Of a stretch of DNA of 64,000 nt, positions 8,951 through 22,919 are shown piece after piece; position 1 is the first letter of the stretch; every line of letters begins with the position of its first letter. Source of the DNA: Tepidiphilus olei. Lineage in GTDB: Bacteria; Pseudomonadota; Gammaproteobacteria; Burkholderiales; Rhodocyclaceae. The position numbers and the translations under genes were made by a program. The notes beneath the pieces were generated by a model. The model searched no databases. It worked only from the letters and a program-made list of their open reading frames with translations, and had not been told where the DNA came from. The stretch is from assembly GCF_006980705.1 (NCBI RefSeq), contig NZ_SBHO01000001.1, forward strand, positions 372,001 through 436,000, in the 5' to 3' direction.

Positions 8951-10069
8951 ATGCTGGCCCCGTACGCGGTCCATGAAGCGGCGAGCCGCGGGCGCCGGCA
9001 CCCGGAGCCGAGCGCGGCGCCGCGTAGCGAATTCCAGCGCGACCGTGACCGGATCGTGCATTCGAGCGCCTTTCGCCGGCTGGAATACAAGACGCAGGTC
9101 TTCGTCAATCACGTCGGGGACCACTTTCGCACGCGGCTCACCCATTCGCTGGAAGTGGCGCAGATCGGCCGTTCCATCGCCCAGATGCTCGGCGTGAACG
9201 ACGTGCTGGTCGAGGCGATCACTTTGGCGCACGACCTGGGGCATACGCCTTTCGGGCACGCCGGGCAGGAGGCGCTCGACGAGTGCATGAAAGAAGAGGG
9301 CGGATTCGAGCACAACCTGCAGTCGCTGCGCGTCGTCGACGAACTCGAGGAAAAGTACGCCGAATTCGACGGGCTCAACCTCATGTTCGAGACGCGCGAG
9401 GGCATTTTGAAGCACTGTCGTCCGGAACACTGGGCCCGGCTGGGAGAGGTGGCCGAGCGTTTTCGCCGCGACTTGCGGCCCTCGCTGGAAGCGCAGATCG
9501 CCAACCTGGCCGACGAGCTCGCCTACAACAACCATGACATCGACGATGGTCTGCGCTCCGGCCTCCTTACCCTCGATGCGCTCGAGGCGGTGCCGATTTT
9601 CGCGCGCACGCGCGCCGAGGTGGAAACACGCTATCCGGGTCTGGAGCGCAAGCGGCTCATCCATGAAACGATTCGCCGCATGATTTCGCTCATGGTGCTC
9701 GACCTCGTCGAGGAGAGCCGGCGGCGCATCGCCGAAGCCGATCCCGCCTGCGTCGAAGACGTACGCCGTGCGCCGCCGCTCGTGCGGCATTCGAGTGCGA
9801 TGCGCGAAGAAGTCGCAGTGCTCAAGCGTTTCCTCTTTCTCCAGCTTTACCGTCACCCGAAAGTGGTCGACATGAACCGCCGGGCGCAGCGCATCATCCG
9901 TGAGCTCTTCGCCGCCTATGCCACCGATCCTTCGCTGCTGCCAGAGGGGTACCGGCGACGTTTCGCCGAGAAAGGCCGTCGCGCCTTGGCCGATTACATC
10001 GCCGGGATGACCGACCGCTATGCCGTTCGCGAGCATCGCCGCATTTTCGGTCTGGAAGAGGCGTTCTGA
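8951..10069 (+). CDS. dgt: dGTP triphosphohydrolase-like protein (HD domain)
   Basis: HD-superfamily nucleotide hydrolase that cleaves dNTPs to deoxynucleoside and triphosphate, acting in nucleotide-pool control. 372 residues, the shorter type-2 class. Metal-binding motif visible as RTRLTHSLEVAQ (His) then AHDLGHTPFGHAGQ (His-Asp), with NNHDIDDGL further on. The N-terminal RSEFQRDRDRI and SAFRRLEYKTQVF are family signatures. The ATG lies one base after the aroB stop and is preceded by AAGGAG. Substrate preference (dGTP or other dNTPs) cannot be told from sequence. Confidence 0.93.
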   Translation: MLAPYAVHEAASRGRRHPEPSAAPRSEFQRDRDRIVHSSAFRRLEYKTQVFVNHVGDHFRTRLTHSLEVAQIGRSIAQMLGVNDVLVEAITLAHDLGHTPFGHAGQEALDECMKEEGGFEHNLQSLRVVDELEEKYAEFDGLNLMFETREGILKHCRPEHWARLGEVAERFRRDLRPSLEAQIANLADELAYNNHDIDDGLRSGLLTLDALEAVPIFARTRAEVETRYPGLERKRLIHETIRRMISLMVLDLVEESRRRIAEADPACVEDVRRAPPLVRHSSAMREEVAVLKRFLFLQLYRHPKVVDMNRRAQRIIRELFAAYATDPSLLPEGYRRRFAEKGRRALADYIAGMTDRYAVREHRRIFGLEEAF

Positions 10070-10127
10070 GGTTTTTTCTGGTGTTGACCGCAATCACGTC
10101 GGGGACAAATTTTTTCCTCGACCGATC

Positions 10128-10156
10128 TTGATCGGCGGCCTCTTCGACGGTATAGT
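10128..10156 (+). promoter_or_regulatory. Predicted sigma70 promoter and leader of gltBD
   Basis: TTGATC (10128-10133), exactly 17 bases, TATAGT (10151-10156). Transcription would begin near 10163, leaving a leader of about 125 nt before the gltB ATG. The leader contains a short GCGCC/GGCGC stem near 10227-10241 but no riboswitch I recognise. Confidence 0.65.
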
Positions 10157-10287
10157 GTTTGGCCGCCTTTTCGTGCGCCAGGATACTCCGCCGGTCTCTC
10201 GTAACGGTACCCGGTCGATCCCGTAGCGCCACAGCGGCGCGCCCTTTCTTTCACCGTCATTGGATCCGAGTCGAGGAAAGCCTGACC

Positions 10288-14967
<4,680 letters not shown>

Positions 14968-14990
14968 TTCTCTCTGGAGACTGCAAGGAA

Positions 14991-16457
14991 ATGGGTAAAC
15001 CCACAGGTTTTCTCGAATACCGCCGCGTCACGGAAGCCTACGATCCGGTTCCCGAGCGGATCCGGCATTACAAGGAGTTCGTGCATCGACTCTCGGAGAA
15101 CGAGGCGACGATCCAGGGCGCGCGCTGCATGGACTGCGGCATTCCTTTCTGCCACAACGGCTGTCCGGTGAATAACCTCATCCCGGACTGGAACGACCTC
15201 GTCTATCGCAAGCGCTGGCGCGAGGGTTGGAACGCGCTCGATGCGACGAACAATTTCCCCGAATTCACTGGCCGCGTGTGTCCGGCACCGTGCGAGGCGG
15301 CCTGTACGCTCAACATCAACGATGATGCCATCGGCATCAAGTCGATCGAGCGTTTCCTCATCGACCTCGCCTGGGAACGCGGCTGGGTGCTGCCGCATCC
15401 GCCCAAACGCAAGACCGGCAAGAAAGTCGCGGTGGTCGGCTCCGGTCCGGCGGGCATGGCGGCGGCGCAGCAATTGGCGCGCGCCGGGCACGAGGTGACG
15501 CTCTTCGAGAAGAACGACCGCATCGGTGGCCTGCTGCGCTACGGCATCCCCGACTTCAAGCTGGAGAAATGGCTCATCGACCGGCGGCTGGCGCAGATGG
15601 AGGCCGAAGGGGTGCGTTTTCGCACCGGCGTGCTCGTCGGGGCGTCGGATACTCCCGCCGCAATCCAAAACGCGGCCAAGAGTTTCGTCTCCGCCGAGGA
15701 GCTGCGCCGTGAGTTCGACGCGGTGGTGCTCGCCGCGGGCTCGGAAGTGCCGCGCGATCTGCCGGTGCCGGGACGCGAGCTCGAGGGCATCTACTTCGCC
15801 TTGCAATTCCTCATCCCGCAGAACCGCGAAGTGGCTGGCGACGCACCCAATCCGATCTCGGCCAAGGGCAAGCACGTGGTGGTGATCGGCGGCGGCGACA
15901 CCGGCGCCGACTGCGTGGGAACGGCGATTCGCCACGGTGCCAAATCGGTGACCCAGCTCGAGCTCATGCCCCGTCCGCCCGAGCAGGAGGACAAGGCCCT
16001 CACCTGGCCTTACTGGCCGAACAAGCTGCGTACCTCGACCTCTCACCTGGAAGGGGAGGTGAAACGCGAGTTCGCCGTGCTCACCAAGGCATTCCTGGGT
16101 GAGAATGGCCGCGTGCGCGCGCTGCGCCTGGCGCGGCTCGACTGGAGTGGCGGGCAGATGAAAGAGATCCCGGGCTCGGAATTCGAGATTCCCGCCGATC
16201 TCGTGCTGCTTGCCATGGGATTCGTCCATCCGCTCGGGGCACTGCTCGAAGCCTTCGGCGTGGAAAAAGATGCGCGCGGCAACGCCGCGGCGCCGACCGA
16301 AGGCCCTGGAGCCTACGCCACCAGCGTGCCGGGCGTGTTCGCTGCCGGGGACGTGCGCCGCGGCCAGTCGCTGATCGTTTGGGCGATCCGTGAGGGGCGG
16401 GAAGCGGCCCGTGCGGTCGATCTCTATTTGATGGGCGAGAGCATCCTGCCGGCCTGA
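14991..16457 (+). CDS. gltD: Glutamate synthase (NADPH) small subunit
   Basis: Beta subunit that oxidises NADPH through FAD and two 4Fe-4S clusters and passes electrons to GltB. 488 residues. Cluster cysteines appear as [14 protein letters not shown] and CPAPCEAAC (residues about 44-110). The FAD Rossmann motif is [12 protein letters not shown], the NADPH motif [12 protein letters not shown], and the C-terminal FAD segment [18 protein letters not shown] and AAGGAA precede the ATG. Forms an operon with gltB, closed by a strong terminator 28 bases later. Confidence 0.97.
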   Translation: MGKPTGFLEYRRVTEAYDPVPERIRHYKEFVHRLSENEATIQGARCMDCGIPFCHNGCPVNNLIPDWNDLVYRKRWREGWNALDATNNFPEFTGRVCPAPCEAACTLNINDDAIGIKSIERFLIDLAWERGWVLPHPPKRKTGKKVAVVGSGPAGMAAAQQLARAGHEVTLFEKNDRIGGLLRYGIPDFKLEKWLIDRRLAQMEAEGVRFRTGVLVGASDTPAAIQNAAKSFVSAEELRREFDAVVLAAGSEVPRDLPVPGRELEGIYFALQFLIPQNREVAGDAPNPISAKGKHVVVIGGGDTGADCVGTAIRHGAKSVTQLELMPRPPEQEDKALTWPYWPNKLRTSTSHLEGEVKREFAVLTKAFLGENGRVRALRLARLDWSGGQMKEIPGSEFEIPADLVLLAMGFVHPLGALLEAFGVEKDARGNAAAPTEGPGAYATSVPGVFAAGDVRRGQSLIVWAIREGREAARAVDLYLMGESILPA

Positions 16458-16484
16458 TCGGCAGGCTTCGTCATGAATCTCGAG

Positions 16485-16519
16485 GAAGCCGGCCGCCTTC
16501 GTGGCCGGCTTCATTTTTT
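16485..16519 (+). terminator. Strong rho-independent terminator after gltD
   Basis: Perfect 10-base-pair stem GAAGCCGGCC / GGCCGGCTTC with an eight-base loop, then A and six T residues (16514-16519). The Shine-Dalgarno of the next gene begins at the base after the T-run. Confidence 0.92.
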
Positions 16520-16528
16520 GGAGTGTGC

Positions 16529-17728
16529 ATGGACGATCGACTCTCTCGCAGCGAACGACTGATCGTGGTGCGGCTCGCCGCGGTCTTCGCGCTGCGCATG
16601 CTGGGGCTCTTTCTGATCCTGCCCGTCTTTGCCGAATACGCGCGGCATCTGCCCGGTGGCGGGAACGAGGCGGCGATCGGCTTGGCGATCGGTATTTACG
16701 GTCTCACCCAGGCGGTGTTGCTGATTCCTTTCGGCGCGGCCTCCGACCGCTTCGGGCGCAAACCGGTGATCGTCGCCGGACTCGCCCTCTTCGTGGTAGG
16801 CAGCCTCGTGGCTGCGTTTGCGCCGGATCTGCACTGGGTCACCGTGGGGCGAGCGCTGCAAGGCGCGGGGGCGATCTCGGCCACCGTGACGGCACTGGTG
16901 GCCGACCTCACGCCCGAGACGCACCGCACGCGCGCCATGGCCATGATCGGCTCGACCATCGGTCTCTCCTTCGCCCTCTCTCTGGTATTGGGGCCGGCGC
17001 TCTACGGCCTGGTGGGCATGCGCGGCATCTTTCTCCTCACGGGCGTGCTTGCCGCCGGCGCGGCGGTGATGGTCTGGCGCAGCGTGCCCACTCCGTCACG
17101 ACCGGCCGCGCCCGTGGCCGCGTCTCGCGCCTCCCTGTGGGCAGTGCTCAAGGACGGGCGTCTGCTTCGGCTCGATGTAGGCGTGTTCTCGTTGCATTTC
17201 ATCCAGATGGCGATGTGGGTGGTCGTGCCAGGGGCGCTGGTCAAGCATGGCGCACTGCCACTGGAAGATCACTGGAGCGTTTATTTGGTCGCGGTGCTCT
17301 TCTCCTTCACGGTGATGGTGCCCGCCATCGTCTTCGCTGAGCGGCGTGGCCGCCTGAAAACGGTCTATCTCGCCTCCATCGCGCTGCTTGCCGTGGTGCA
17401 ACTGGGGTTTGCCCTGTGGGCGAGGGATCTATGGACGATCGGACTGTGTCTAACAGCATTTTTCATCGCCTTCAACATTCTGGAAGCGACCCAACCTTCT
17501 TGGGTATCGCGCATCGCGTCGCCGCAACGGAAAGGGGCGGTACTTGGCGTTTATAACACCTTGCAATCTTTAGGGTTGTTTTGCGGTGGATGGATGGGCG
17601 GGTTGATCGCACAGCACCTCTCTCCTCAGGCGATCCACTGGGTGGCGGCGGGGCTCGCGCTCGCGTGGTATGCTTTGAGCCTCGGGTTGCAGCCTCCGGC
17701 ACGCCCGCAAGATTCGCAATCTTTATGA
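16529..17728 (+). CDS. Major facilitator superfamily transporter (probable drug/solute exporter)
   Basis: Inner-membrane transporter of 399 residues with about 12 hydrophobic segments. The MFS motif A between helices 2 and 3 reads [14 protein letters not shown], and the segment after helix 4 resembles the exporter-type pattern ([24 protein letters not shown]). The ATG at 16529 has GGAG (16520-16523) five bases upstream; a GTG six bases earlier is less likely. It precedes ssb by ten bases, an association common in betaproteobacteria. Substrate unknown. Because its ribosome-binding site directly follows the gltD terminator, it is transcribed either by read-through or from a promoter upstream of that hairpin. 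Confidence 0.85.
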   Translation: MDDRLSRSERLIVVRLAAVFALRMLGLFLILPVFAEYARHLPGGGNEAAIGLAIGIYGLTQAVLLIPFGAASDRFGRKPVIVAGLALFVVGSLVAAFAPDLHWVTVGRALQGAGAISATVTALVADLTPETHRTRAMAMIGSTIGLSFALSLVLGPALYGLVGMRGIFLLTGVLAAGAAVMVWRSVPTPSRPAAPVAASRASLWAVLKDGRLLRLDVGVFSLHFIQMAMWVVVPGALVKHGALPLEDHWSVYLVAVLFSFTVMVPAIVFAERRGRLKTVYLASIALLAVVQLGFALWARDLWTIGLCLTAFFIAFNILEATQPSWVSRIASPQRKGAVLGVYNTLQSLGLFCGGWMGGLIAQHLSPQAIHWVAAGLALAWYALSLGLQPPARPQDSQSL

Positions 17729-17738
17729 GGATGGAACG

Positions 17739-18215
17739 ATGGCATCAGTCAATAAAGTGATCTTGGTTGGTAACCTCGGCCGTGACCCCGAGACCCGCTA
17801 CATGCCCAGCGGCGAGGCCGTGTGTAATTTTTCGCTGGCCACCTCCGAAACTTGGAAGGACAAGGCCACGGGTGAGCGCAAGGAGGCCACCGAGTGGCAT
17901 CGCGTGGTGCTTTTCGGGCGGCTCGCCGAGATCGCCGCGCAGTATCTGCGCAAAGGTTCGTCGGTCTACATCGAGGGAAGTCTGCGCACGCGCAAATGGA
18001 CCGACCAGAGCGGTCAAGAACGCTATACCACCGAGATTCGGGCCGATGTGATGAAGATGCTCGGTGGGCGCGGTGGTGCGGGAGCCGGGCCCGATGCGCC
18101 TTTGGATGAGGGAAACGCTTCGCCCGCCACTGCGCCTAGGCAAGGTGCTCAGTCTGCATCGACGGCCAAAAAGAATTTCGACAACGGTTTCGAGGAAGAC
18201 GACATTCCGTTCTAG
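17739..18215 (+). CDS. ssb: Single-stranded DNA-binding protein
   Basis: Tetrameric OB-fold protein that coats single-stranded DNA and recruits replication and repair proteins. 158 residues: OB fold over residues 1-110 (starting [19 protein letters not shown]), a flexible Gly/Ala/Pro/Ser-rich linker, and the acidic tip EEDDIPF that binds partners such as RecQ, RecJ and HolC. GAGGATGG precedes the ATG. RecJ and HolC genes are also in this window, though not in its operon. Confidence 0.97.
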   Translation: MASVNKVILVGNLGRDPETRYMPSGEAVCNFSLATSETWKDKATGERKEATEWHRVVLFGRLAEIAAQYLRKGSSVYIEGSLRTRKWTDQSGQERYTTEIRADVMKMLGGRGGAGAGPDAPLDEGNASPATAPRQGAQSASTAKKNFDNGFEEDDIPF

Positions 18216-18248
18216 GGGCCGTGCCTCGGTCAGAATTTTCATGTGCGC

Positions 18249-18266
18249 CGAAAGATTCGTTTTTTT
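18249..18266 (+). terminator. Possible weak terminator after ssb
   Basis: A short CGAA-AGA-TTCG hairpin followed by seven T residues. The stem is only four pairs, so termination would be weak or need other factors. The remaining bases to 18469 show no gene and no clear promoter. Confidence 0.35.
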
Positions 18267-18469
18267 CGGATGGACCGAATATCCGTGCCGCGGAATCGAG
18301 GAAGGTAACGGCCATTACGGGGGCACTGTAAAAGAACCAACGCGAGCGCTTGCAGGGCAAAGATTCCGGAGCGTGGAATGCGAGGCAATGTCATGGATAA
18401 GCGAGCGCGTAGCGCCGCCATGCGGTCGCACGGTAGATCGTTCGAGATGTCCATAGGGAAGGGCATGAC

Positions 18470-19429
18470 GTGGATTACGTGATTGCACACGAGGACGGAG
18501 TACTTACCGTCGATACGGGCTATCTGCGTCCGGGTTTGGCCGCGGTGCACCTGATCGTGCAGGATGGGCGGGCAGCGGTGGTCGATACGGGGGTGAATGC
18601 CTCGGTGCCGCGGGTCTTGGAAGCGCTGGCGGCGAGCCACGTTGCGCCCCAGGGAGTGGAATACGTGCTGCTCACGCACGTGCATCTGGATCATGCCGGC
18701 GGAACGGGGCATCTCATGGCGGCCTTGCCCAACGCCCGGCTGGTGGTACATCCGCGTGGTGCGCGCCACATGATCGATCCCTCGCGGCTATGGCAGGCAG
18801 CCGCTGCCGTCTATGGTGAAGCCGAAGCGTATGCCATGTACGGCCATTTGGTGCCGGTGCCCCCGGAGCGGGTGATCGCGGTGGATGACGGGCAGGTGTT
18901 CTTTCTGGGATCGCGCGCACTGACGGTGTGGCATACGCCGGGGCATGCTCGCCACCACGTGGTGATTCATGATTCGGTGGCACAGGCCGTTTTTACGGGA
19001 GACACTTTCGGCGTCTCATACCGGGAGCTGGACGTTGCGGGACGGGCGTCGGTGATTCCGACGACGACGCCCACCGAGTTCGAACCGGAGGCGCTCCATG
19101 CCTCCATCGATCGCATTCTCGCCGCCCGTCCCTCGGCCGCCTATTTGACCCATTTCGGGCGCGTGCGTGAGCTCGAGCGCTTGGCGACCGACCTGCATCG
19201 TCTGATCGATGCCTACGTCGAGGTGGCCCGGTCGGCCCGCGGCGAAGGAGTGGCGCGGCATCTGGAGATCCTCGCTGGTTTGCATGCCTTGATGCACGAG
19301 GAAGCGGAGCGTCAGGGCTGGCTAGTGCGGGGGGATGCGCTCATCGAGTTGCTACGTATGGATCTCGAGCTCAATGCCCAGGGTCTGGGCGTGTGGCTGG
19401 ATCGGCAGCAGCTGGTCAGTACCGGATGA
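18470..19429 (+). CDS. MBL-fold metallohydrolase of unknown substrate
   Basis: 319-residue metallo-beta-lactamase-fold protein without a signal peptide, so cytoplasmic. Metal-binding motif THVHLDHAGG (HxHxDH) near residue 68, a third His in TPGHARHH, a bridging Asp in TGDTFGVSY, and a late His in LTHFGRV. All the ligands of a two-metal hydrolase are there. The C-terminal third is helical, as in proteins that bind a bulky substrate. It starts with GTG after AGGGAAGGG. Its TGA overlaps the tcdA ATG, hinting at a shared role or simply co-expression. The family includes thioesterases, glyoxalases and lactonases; nothing here decides between them. Confidence 0.85.
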   Translation: MDYVIAHEDGVLTVDTGYLRPGLAAVHLIVQDGRAAVVDTGVNASVPRVLEALAASHVAPQGVEYVLLTHVHLDHAGGTGHLMAALPNARLVVHPRGARHMIDPSRLWQAAAAVYGEAEAYAMYGHLVPVPPERVIAVDDGQVFFLGSRALTVWHTPGHARHHVVIHDSVAQAVFTGDTFGVSYRELDVAGRASVIPTTTPTEFEPEALHASIDRILAARPSAAYLTHFGRVRELERLATDLHRLIDAYVEVARSARGEGVARHLEILAGLHALMHEEAERQGWLVRGDALIELLRMDLELNAQGLGVWLDRQQLVSTG

Positions 19430-20178
19430 GTGAAGCAGTCGAACTGGAGCGACGCTTCGGGGGGATCGAGCGTCTCTACGGCAAAGGCGCGCTTGCCCGT
19501 TTGCAGCAAAGCAAAGTGGCGGTGGTGGGCGTGGGCGGGGTCGGTTCCTGGGCGGCCGAGGCGCTCGTGCGCAGCGGCGTGGGGGGAGTGCGCCTCATCG
19601 ATCTCGACGTGGTGGCGGAATCGAACTGCAACCGTCAGATCCATGCGCTTTCCTCGACGCTGGGGCGTGCCAAGGTGGAAGCGATGGCAGAACGCTTGGC
19701 CGACATCAATCCTTCATTGTCGTGTGAGCTGATCGACGACTTCCTCACGCCGGAGAATTGCGCCGCGCTCGCCGCCGGGATGGACGCGGTGATCGATGCC
19801 GTCGATGCGGTCCGCGCGAAGGCGGCGTTGGCGGCGCACTGTCGGGCGCAGGGAATTTTTCTCGTGATGACGGGGGCAGCCGGAGGCAAGCGCGATCCGG
19901 CGCGACTCGAGGTGGCGGATCTGGCGCACACCGTACAAGACCCGTTGCTGGCGAAGACACGAGCTTCGTTGCGTCGCGAGTATGGGTTTCCGCGTGGCCG
20001 GGGCCGTTTCGGCATACCGGCGGTGTTCTCGCCCGAGCCAATGCGCCGCGATGCCCAATGCGATGCTCGCGCCGGACTCGCTTGCGCCGGCTACGGTTCG
20101 AGCATGATGATGACGGCCACGATGGGGCTGATCGCCGCCGAGCGCGTCGTTGCATGGCTGGTGCAGGAGGAGCGATGA
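19426..20178 (+). CDS. tcdA: tRNA threonylcarbamoyladenosine dehydratase (ThiF/E1-like)
   Basis: ATP-dependent enzyme that cyclises the t6A37 modification of ANN-decoding tRNAs to ct6A. 250 residues; E1-like Rossmann motif VVGVGGVGSW at about 30-39, IDLDVVAESNCNRQIHA, and the AVDAVRAKAAL segment typical of TcdA/CsdL. The ATG at 19426 overlaps the upstream stop (ATGA); an in-frame start 33 bases earlier lies inside the previous gene and is rejected. Its TGA overlaps the next gene in turn. Confidence 0.9.
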   Translation: MSEAVELERRFGGIERLYGKGALARLQQSKVAVVGVGGVGSWAAEALVRSGVGGVRLIDLDVVAESNCNRQIHALSSTLGRAKVEAMAERLADINPSLSCELIDDFLTPENCAALAAGMDAVIDAVDAVRAKAALAAHCRAQGIFLVMTGAAGGKRDPARLEVADLAHTVQDPLLAKTRASLRREYGFPRGRGRFGIPAVFSPEPMRRDAQCDARAGLACAGYGSSMMMTATMGLIAAERVVAWLVQEER

Positions 20179-20558
20179 GCGGGGTACCTGCGGTGATTCT
20201 CTTCGCGCACGGGGCGCGCGATCCGCGGTGGGCGGAACCGGTGCTCGCCTTGGCGCAACGGCTGCGGCAGGCGTTGCCCGAGGCGTTCGTGCAGCCGGCG
20301 TTCCTGGAATTTCTCGCGCCCAGCCTGTCCGAAGCGGTAGAGGCAGCGCTCGCGCTTGGCCATCGGCGAGTGACGCTGGTTCCGGTGTTCATTGCCGTCG
20401 GCGGTCATCTGCGCGAGGACCTGCCGCGTTTGTTGGCGCCTTTGCGCGCAGCGTATCCAGACGTCTCGTTCGAGGTGCTGCCAGCCTTGGGTGAATCCGA
20501 GAGGGTCCGGGAGGCGATGGCCGCGACCGTTTTGGAATGGATCGGGGCAGGCGAATGA
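20175..20558 (+). CDS. cbiX: CbiX-like small sirohydrochlorin chelatase family protein
   Basis: 127-residue single-domain class II chelatase of the short CbiX/SirB type, which inserts cobalt, nickel or iron into sirohydrochlorin. The two metal-binding histidines are visible in LFAHGARDPRW (residue 12) and VFIAVGGHLREDLP (about residue 78). GGAGG precedes the ATG, which overlaps the tcdA stop. No other cobalamin or sirohaem genes are nearby, so the metal and pathway are undecided. Confidence 0.85.
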   Translation: MSGVPAVILFAHGARDPRWAEPVLALAQRLRQALPEAFVQPAFLEFLAPSLSEAVEAALALGHRRVTLVPVFIAVGGHLREDLPRLLAPLRAAYPDVSFEVLPALGESERVREAMAATVLEWIGAGE

Positions 20559-20584
20559 AACGCTCGGGATCACTGTGGTAATAT
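20555..20584 (+). promoter_or_regulatory. Possible promoter of surE-pcm-nlpD-rpoS
   Basis: ATGAAA (20555-20560), 18 bases, TAATAT (20579-20584); each hexamer matches consensus at four of six positions. It overlaps the cbiX stop and leaves a leader of about 25 nt to surE. Weak evidence. Confidence 0.3.
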
Positions 20585-20615
20585 CGATGCACGAACGATA
20601 GCTCGCGAATGATCC

Positions 20616-21374
20616 ATGCGTTTCCTGCTCAGCAACGACGATGGTTATTTCTCTCCTGGCCTGGAGGCGCTAGCACACGCGCTGCGTACCTTGGGTGACG
20701 TGACGGTGGTTGCGCCGGAACGCGACCGCAGCGGGGCGAGCAATTCGCTCACGCTCGATCGTCCGCTCATCGTGCGACGGGCGCCCAACGGGTTCTATTT
20801 CGTCAATGGCACGCCGAGCGACTGCGTCCATTTGGCGGTGACCGGCATGCTCGACGTGCAGCCGGACATGGTCATCTCGGGCATCAACATCGGGGCGAAC
20901 ATGGGCGACGACACCGTTTATTCGGGTACGGTGGCGGCCGCGACCGAGGGGTATCTGCTGGGGGTGCCGTCGCTCGCCGTGTCGTTGGTGAGCAAGTCGC
21001 CACAGGATTTTTCCGCCGCGGCCTACGTCACTCGTCGGTTGGTCGAGCGGCTCTTGTCCAAGCCCTTGTCGCGCCAGGCGGTGCTGTTGAACGTCAATAT
21101 CCCTGATCTACCCTTGCCACAATTGAAAGGGTATCGGGTCACGCGTCTGGGAAGGCGACACAAGGCCGAGCCCGTGATCCCAGCCAAAAATCCGCGGGGA
21201 GAGACCGTTTATTGGATCGGCCCGGCGGGGAAGGCGGCCGAGGCGGGCGAGGGGACCGATTTCCATGCCGTCGCCGAAGGTTACGTGTCCATCACCCCTT
21301 TGCAAATGGACCTGACGCACTATGAGTTGCTGCCCGAGGTAGAAGGTTGGTTGCAGGAGACGGGCGCTCCATGA
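20616..21374 (+). CDS. surE: 5'/3'-nucleotidase SurE
   Basis: Metal-dependent nucleoside monophosphate phosphatase with exopolyphosphatase activity, linked to stationary-phase survival. 252 residues; metal-site aspartates 8 and 9 in LLSNDDG, the loop [10 protein letters not shown], and the Asn-rich motif [18 protein letters not shown]. First gene of the conserved surE-pcm-nlpD-rpoS cluster. Its TGA overlaps the pcm ATG. Confidence 0.96.
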   Translation: MRFLLSNDDGYFSPGLEALAHALRTLGDVTVVAPERDRSGASNSLTLDRPLIVRRAPNGFYFVNGTPSDCVHLAVTGMLDVQPDMVISGINIGANMGDDTVYSGTVAAATEGYLLGVPSLAVSLVSKSPQDFSAAAYVTRRLVERLLSKPLSRQAVLLNVNIPDLPLPQLKGYRVTRLGRRHKAEPVIPAKNPRGETVYWIGPAGKAAEAGEGTDFHAVAEGYVSITPLQMDLTHYELLPEVEGWLQETGAP

Positions 21375-22027
21375 ACCATGCTGCAGTACGCTTCGATGCC
21401 ATTTCTTCGCGTGCGCTCGATCGTTTGCTCGACAAGTTGCGTCACGAAGGTATTCGCGATGAACGGGTGCTCGAAGCGATGCAGCGTGTCCCGCGCCACC
21501 ATTTCGTCGAGGAAGGGCTGCAGCTTCGGGCCTATGACGACATCGCCCTGCCGATCGGGTTTCAGCAGACGATTTCCCAGCCCTATGTGGTGGCGCGGAT
21601 GCTGGAGTTGCTGCTCGCCGGCCGCGAGCCGGGGCGTACGCTGGAAGTGGGTGTGGGTTGCGGGTATCAAACGGCCTTGCTGGCGCAACTCGCGCCGGAA
21701 GTCTACGGTATCGAGCGCATCCGGGCGCTCTTCGATCTGGCGCGAGAGAATCTTCGGCCGTTTCGTTTCGCGCACGTTCGCCTGAAACACGGCGATGGTA
21801 TGTTGGGGCTGCCTGAGGTGGCGCCGTTCGATTCGATCATCGTCGCTGCGGCGGCGCCCGTCGTTCCGCCCGCGCTCGTGGAGCAGCTCTCTTTGGGCGG
21901 AAGGCTGGTCATGCCGGTGGGCGATGCGGTCCAGTCGTTGCGGGTGGTCGACCGAACTTCTTCCGGCATCGTGCTCTCAGAGCATGAACCGGTACGTTTC
22001 GTGCCCCTCCTGGGAGGAGTGGGTTAA
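21371..22027 (+). CDS. pcm: Protein-L-isoaspartate O-methyltransferase
   Basis: Repairs damaged proteins by methylating L-isoaspartyl residues with SAM. 218 residues from the ATG at 21371 that overlaps the surE stop. SAM motif I reads [15 protein letters not shown] and motif II region [11 protein letters not shown]. Known partner of surE in the stationary-phase cluster. Confidence 0.95.
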   Translation: MNHAAVRFDAISSRALDRLLDKLRHEGIRDERVLEAMQRVPRHHFVEEGLQLRAYDDIALPIGFQQTISQPYVVARMLELLLAGREPGRTLEVGVGCGYQTALLAQLAPEVYGIERIRALFDLARENLRPFRFAHVRLKHGDGMLGLPEVAPFDSIIVAAAAPVVPPALVEQLSLGGRLVMPVGDAVQSLRVVDRTSSGIVLSEHEPVRFVPLLGGVG

Positions 22028-22048
22028 ATGCTTGGAAGGAGCCTTGAG

Positions 22049-22906
22049 ATGACGAAAGGGTGGGGTCGCCGAGTGGCCTTCCTCTTGGGCTTGGCAGGGA
22101 TTTTGGCGGGTTGTTCGAGCGCGGTCAAAGCGCCGGTGGCCGATCGATCGACGGGCGCTCCAATGGCTGCGTCAGCGACGGCAACGCAAGCGACACCCGC
22201 GGCCCCTGGCCCGGTCCATCACGTCGTTCAACCCGGTGAGACATTGCGCGGCATCGCGCGGCAATACGGGGTCTCGGTCGATGAGCTGGTAACGCTCAAC
22301 CAGCTCTCCGATCCGAATCGCATCGTCGTTGGACAGACCCTCAGGGTTCGCGAAGGTCCGTCTTCGTCGCCGGCCGAGGCGAGTGGAGTGCAAGTGGTTC
22401 CGGTGCCGCTCGATGGTGCGCCTCAGGCGGTGAGCGCTGCGCCGGTGGTGACTTCGCCCAAGGGCGGGCGAACCGGTGCAGAGGCAACGTCCGCGCCCGT
22501 CGCCCCGAAGGCCGAAGACAAGGCGCCGGCGGCAGGCGAGGGCTGGCAATGGCCGGCAGACGGGCCGCTCCTGACCCGTTTCAACGGCACGAGCGTCAAG
22601 GGCATCGACATCGGCGGCAAGATGGGTGATCCGGTGCGCGCAGCGCTCGATGGTACGGTCTCTTACACCGGCGAGGGGATCGAGGGCTATGGACTCATCG
22701 TGATCGTCCAGCATCCCAACGACTACGTCTCGGTGTATGCCCACAACAGCAAAGTCCTCGTCAAGGAGGGCCAGCAGGTCAAGCGTGGTGAGGTGATCGC
22801 GGCCATCGGCCAGACCGGGAAGGACGTGAAGCAGCCGAAACTGCATTTCCAGATCCGCAAGGCCGGTCAAGCGGTCGACCCGCTCAGACTCTTACCGTCA
22901 CGCTGA
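22049..22906 (+). CDS. nlpD: Murein hydrolase activator NlpD (LysM/M23 lipoprotein)
   Basis: Outer-membrane lipoprotein that activates amidases during daughter-cell separation. 285 residues: signal peptide ending in the lipobox LAGC (Cys 22), a LysM domain ([19 protein letters not shown], about 59-105), a disordered Ala/Pro linker, and a C-terminal M23/LytM domain. Catalytic residues of active M23 peptidases are missing: the first metal-ligand His is absent (VKGIDIGG) and the HxH motif is KLHF. This matches regulatory NlpD. The ATG at 22049 has AAGGAG seven bases upstream and is preferred to the ATG at 22028. As in other proteobacteria, part of rpoS transcription probably starts inside this gene. 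Confidence 0.94.
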   Translation: MTKGWGRRVAFLLGLAGILAGCSSAVKAPVADRSTGAPMAASATATQATPAAPGPVHHVVQPGETLRGIARQYGVSVDELVTLNQLSDPNRIVVGQTLRVREGPSSSPAEASGVQVVPVPLDGAPQAVSAAPVVTSPKGGRTGAEATSAPVAPKAEDKAPAAGEGWQWPADGPLLTRFNGTSVKGIDIGGKMGDPVRAALDGTVSYTGEGIEGYGLIVIVQHPNDYVSVYAHNSKVLVKEGQQVKRGEVIAAIGQTGKDVKQPKLHFQIRKAGQAVDPLRLLPSR

Positions 22907-22919
22907 GGAGGCACTCATC

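Noticed and set aside
18241-18456. Possible small gene between ssb and the MBL hydrolase
   Set aside because: No ribosome-binding site, overlaps the weak ssb hairpin, and the translation has no recognisable pattern.
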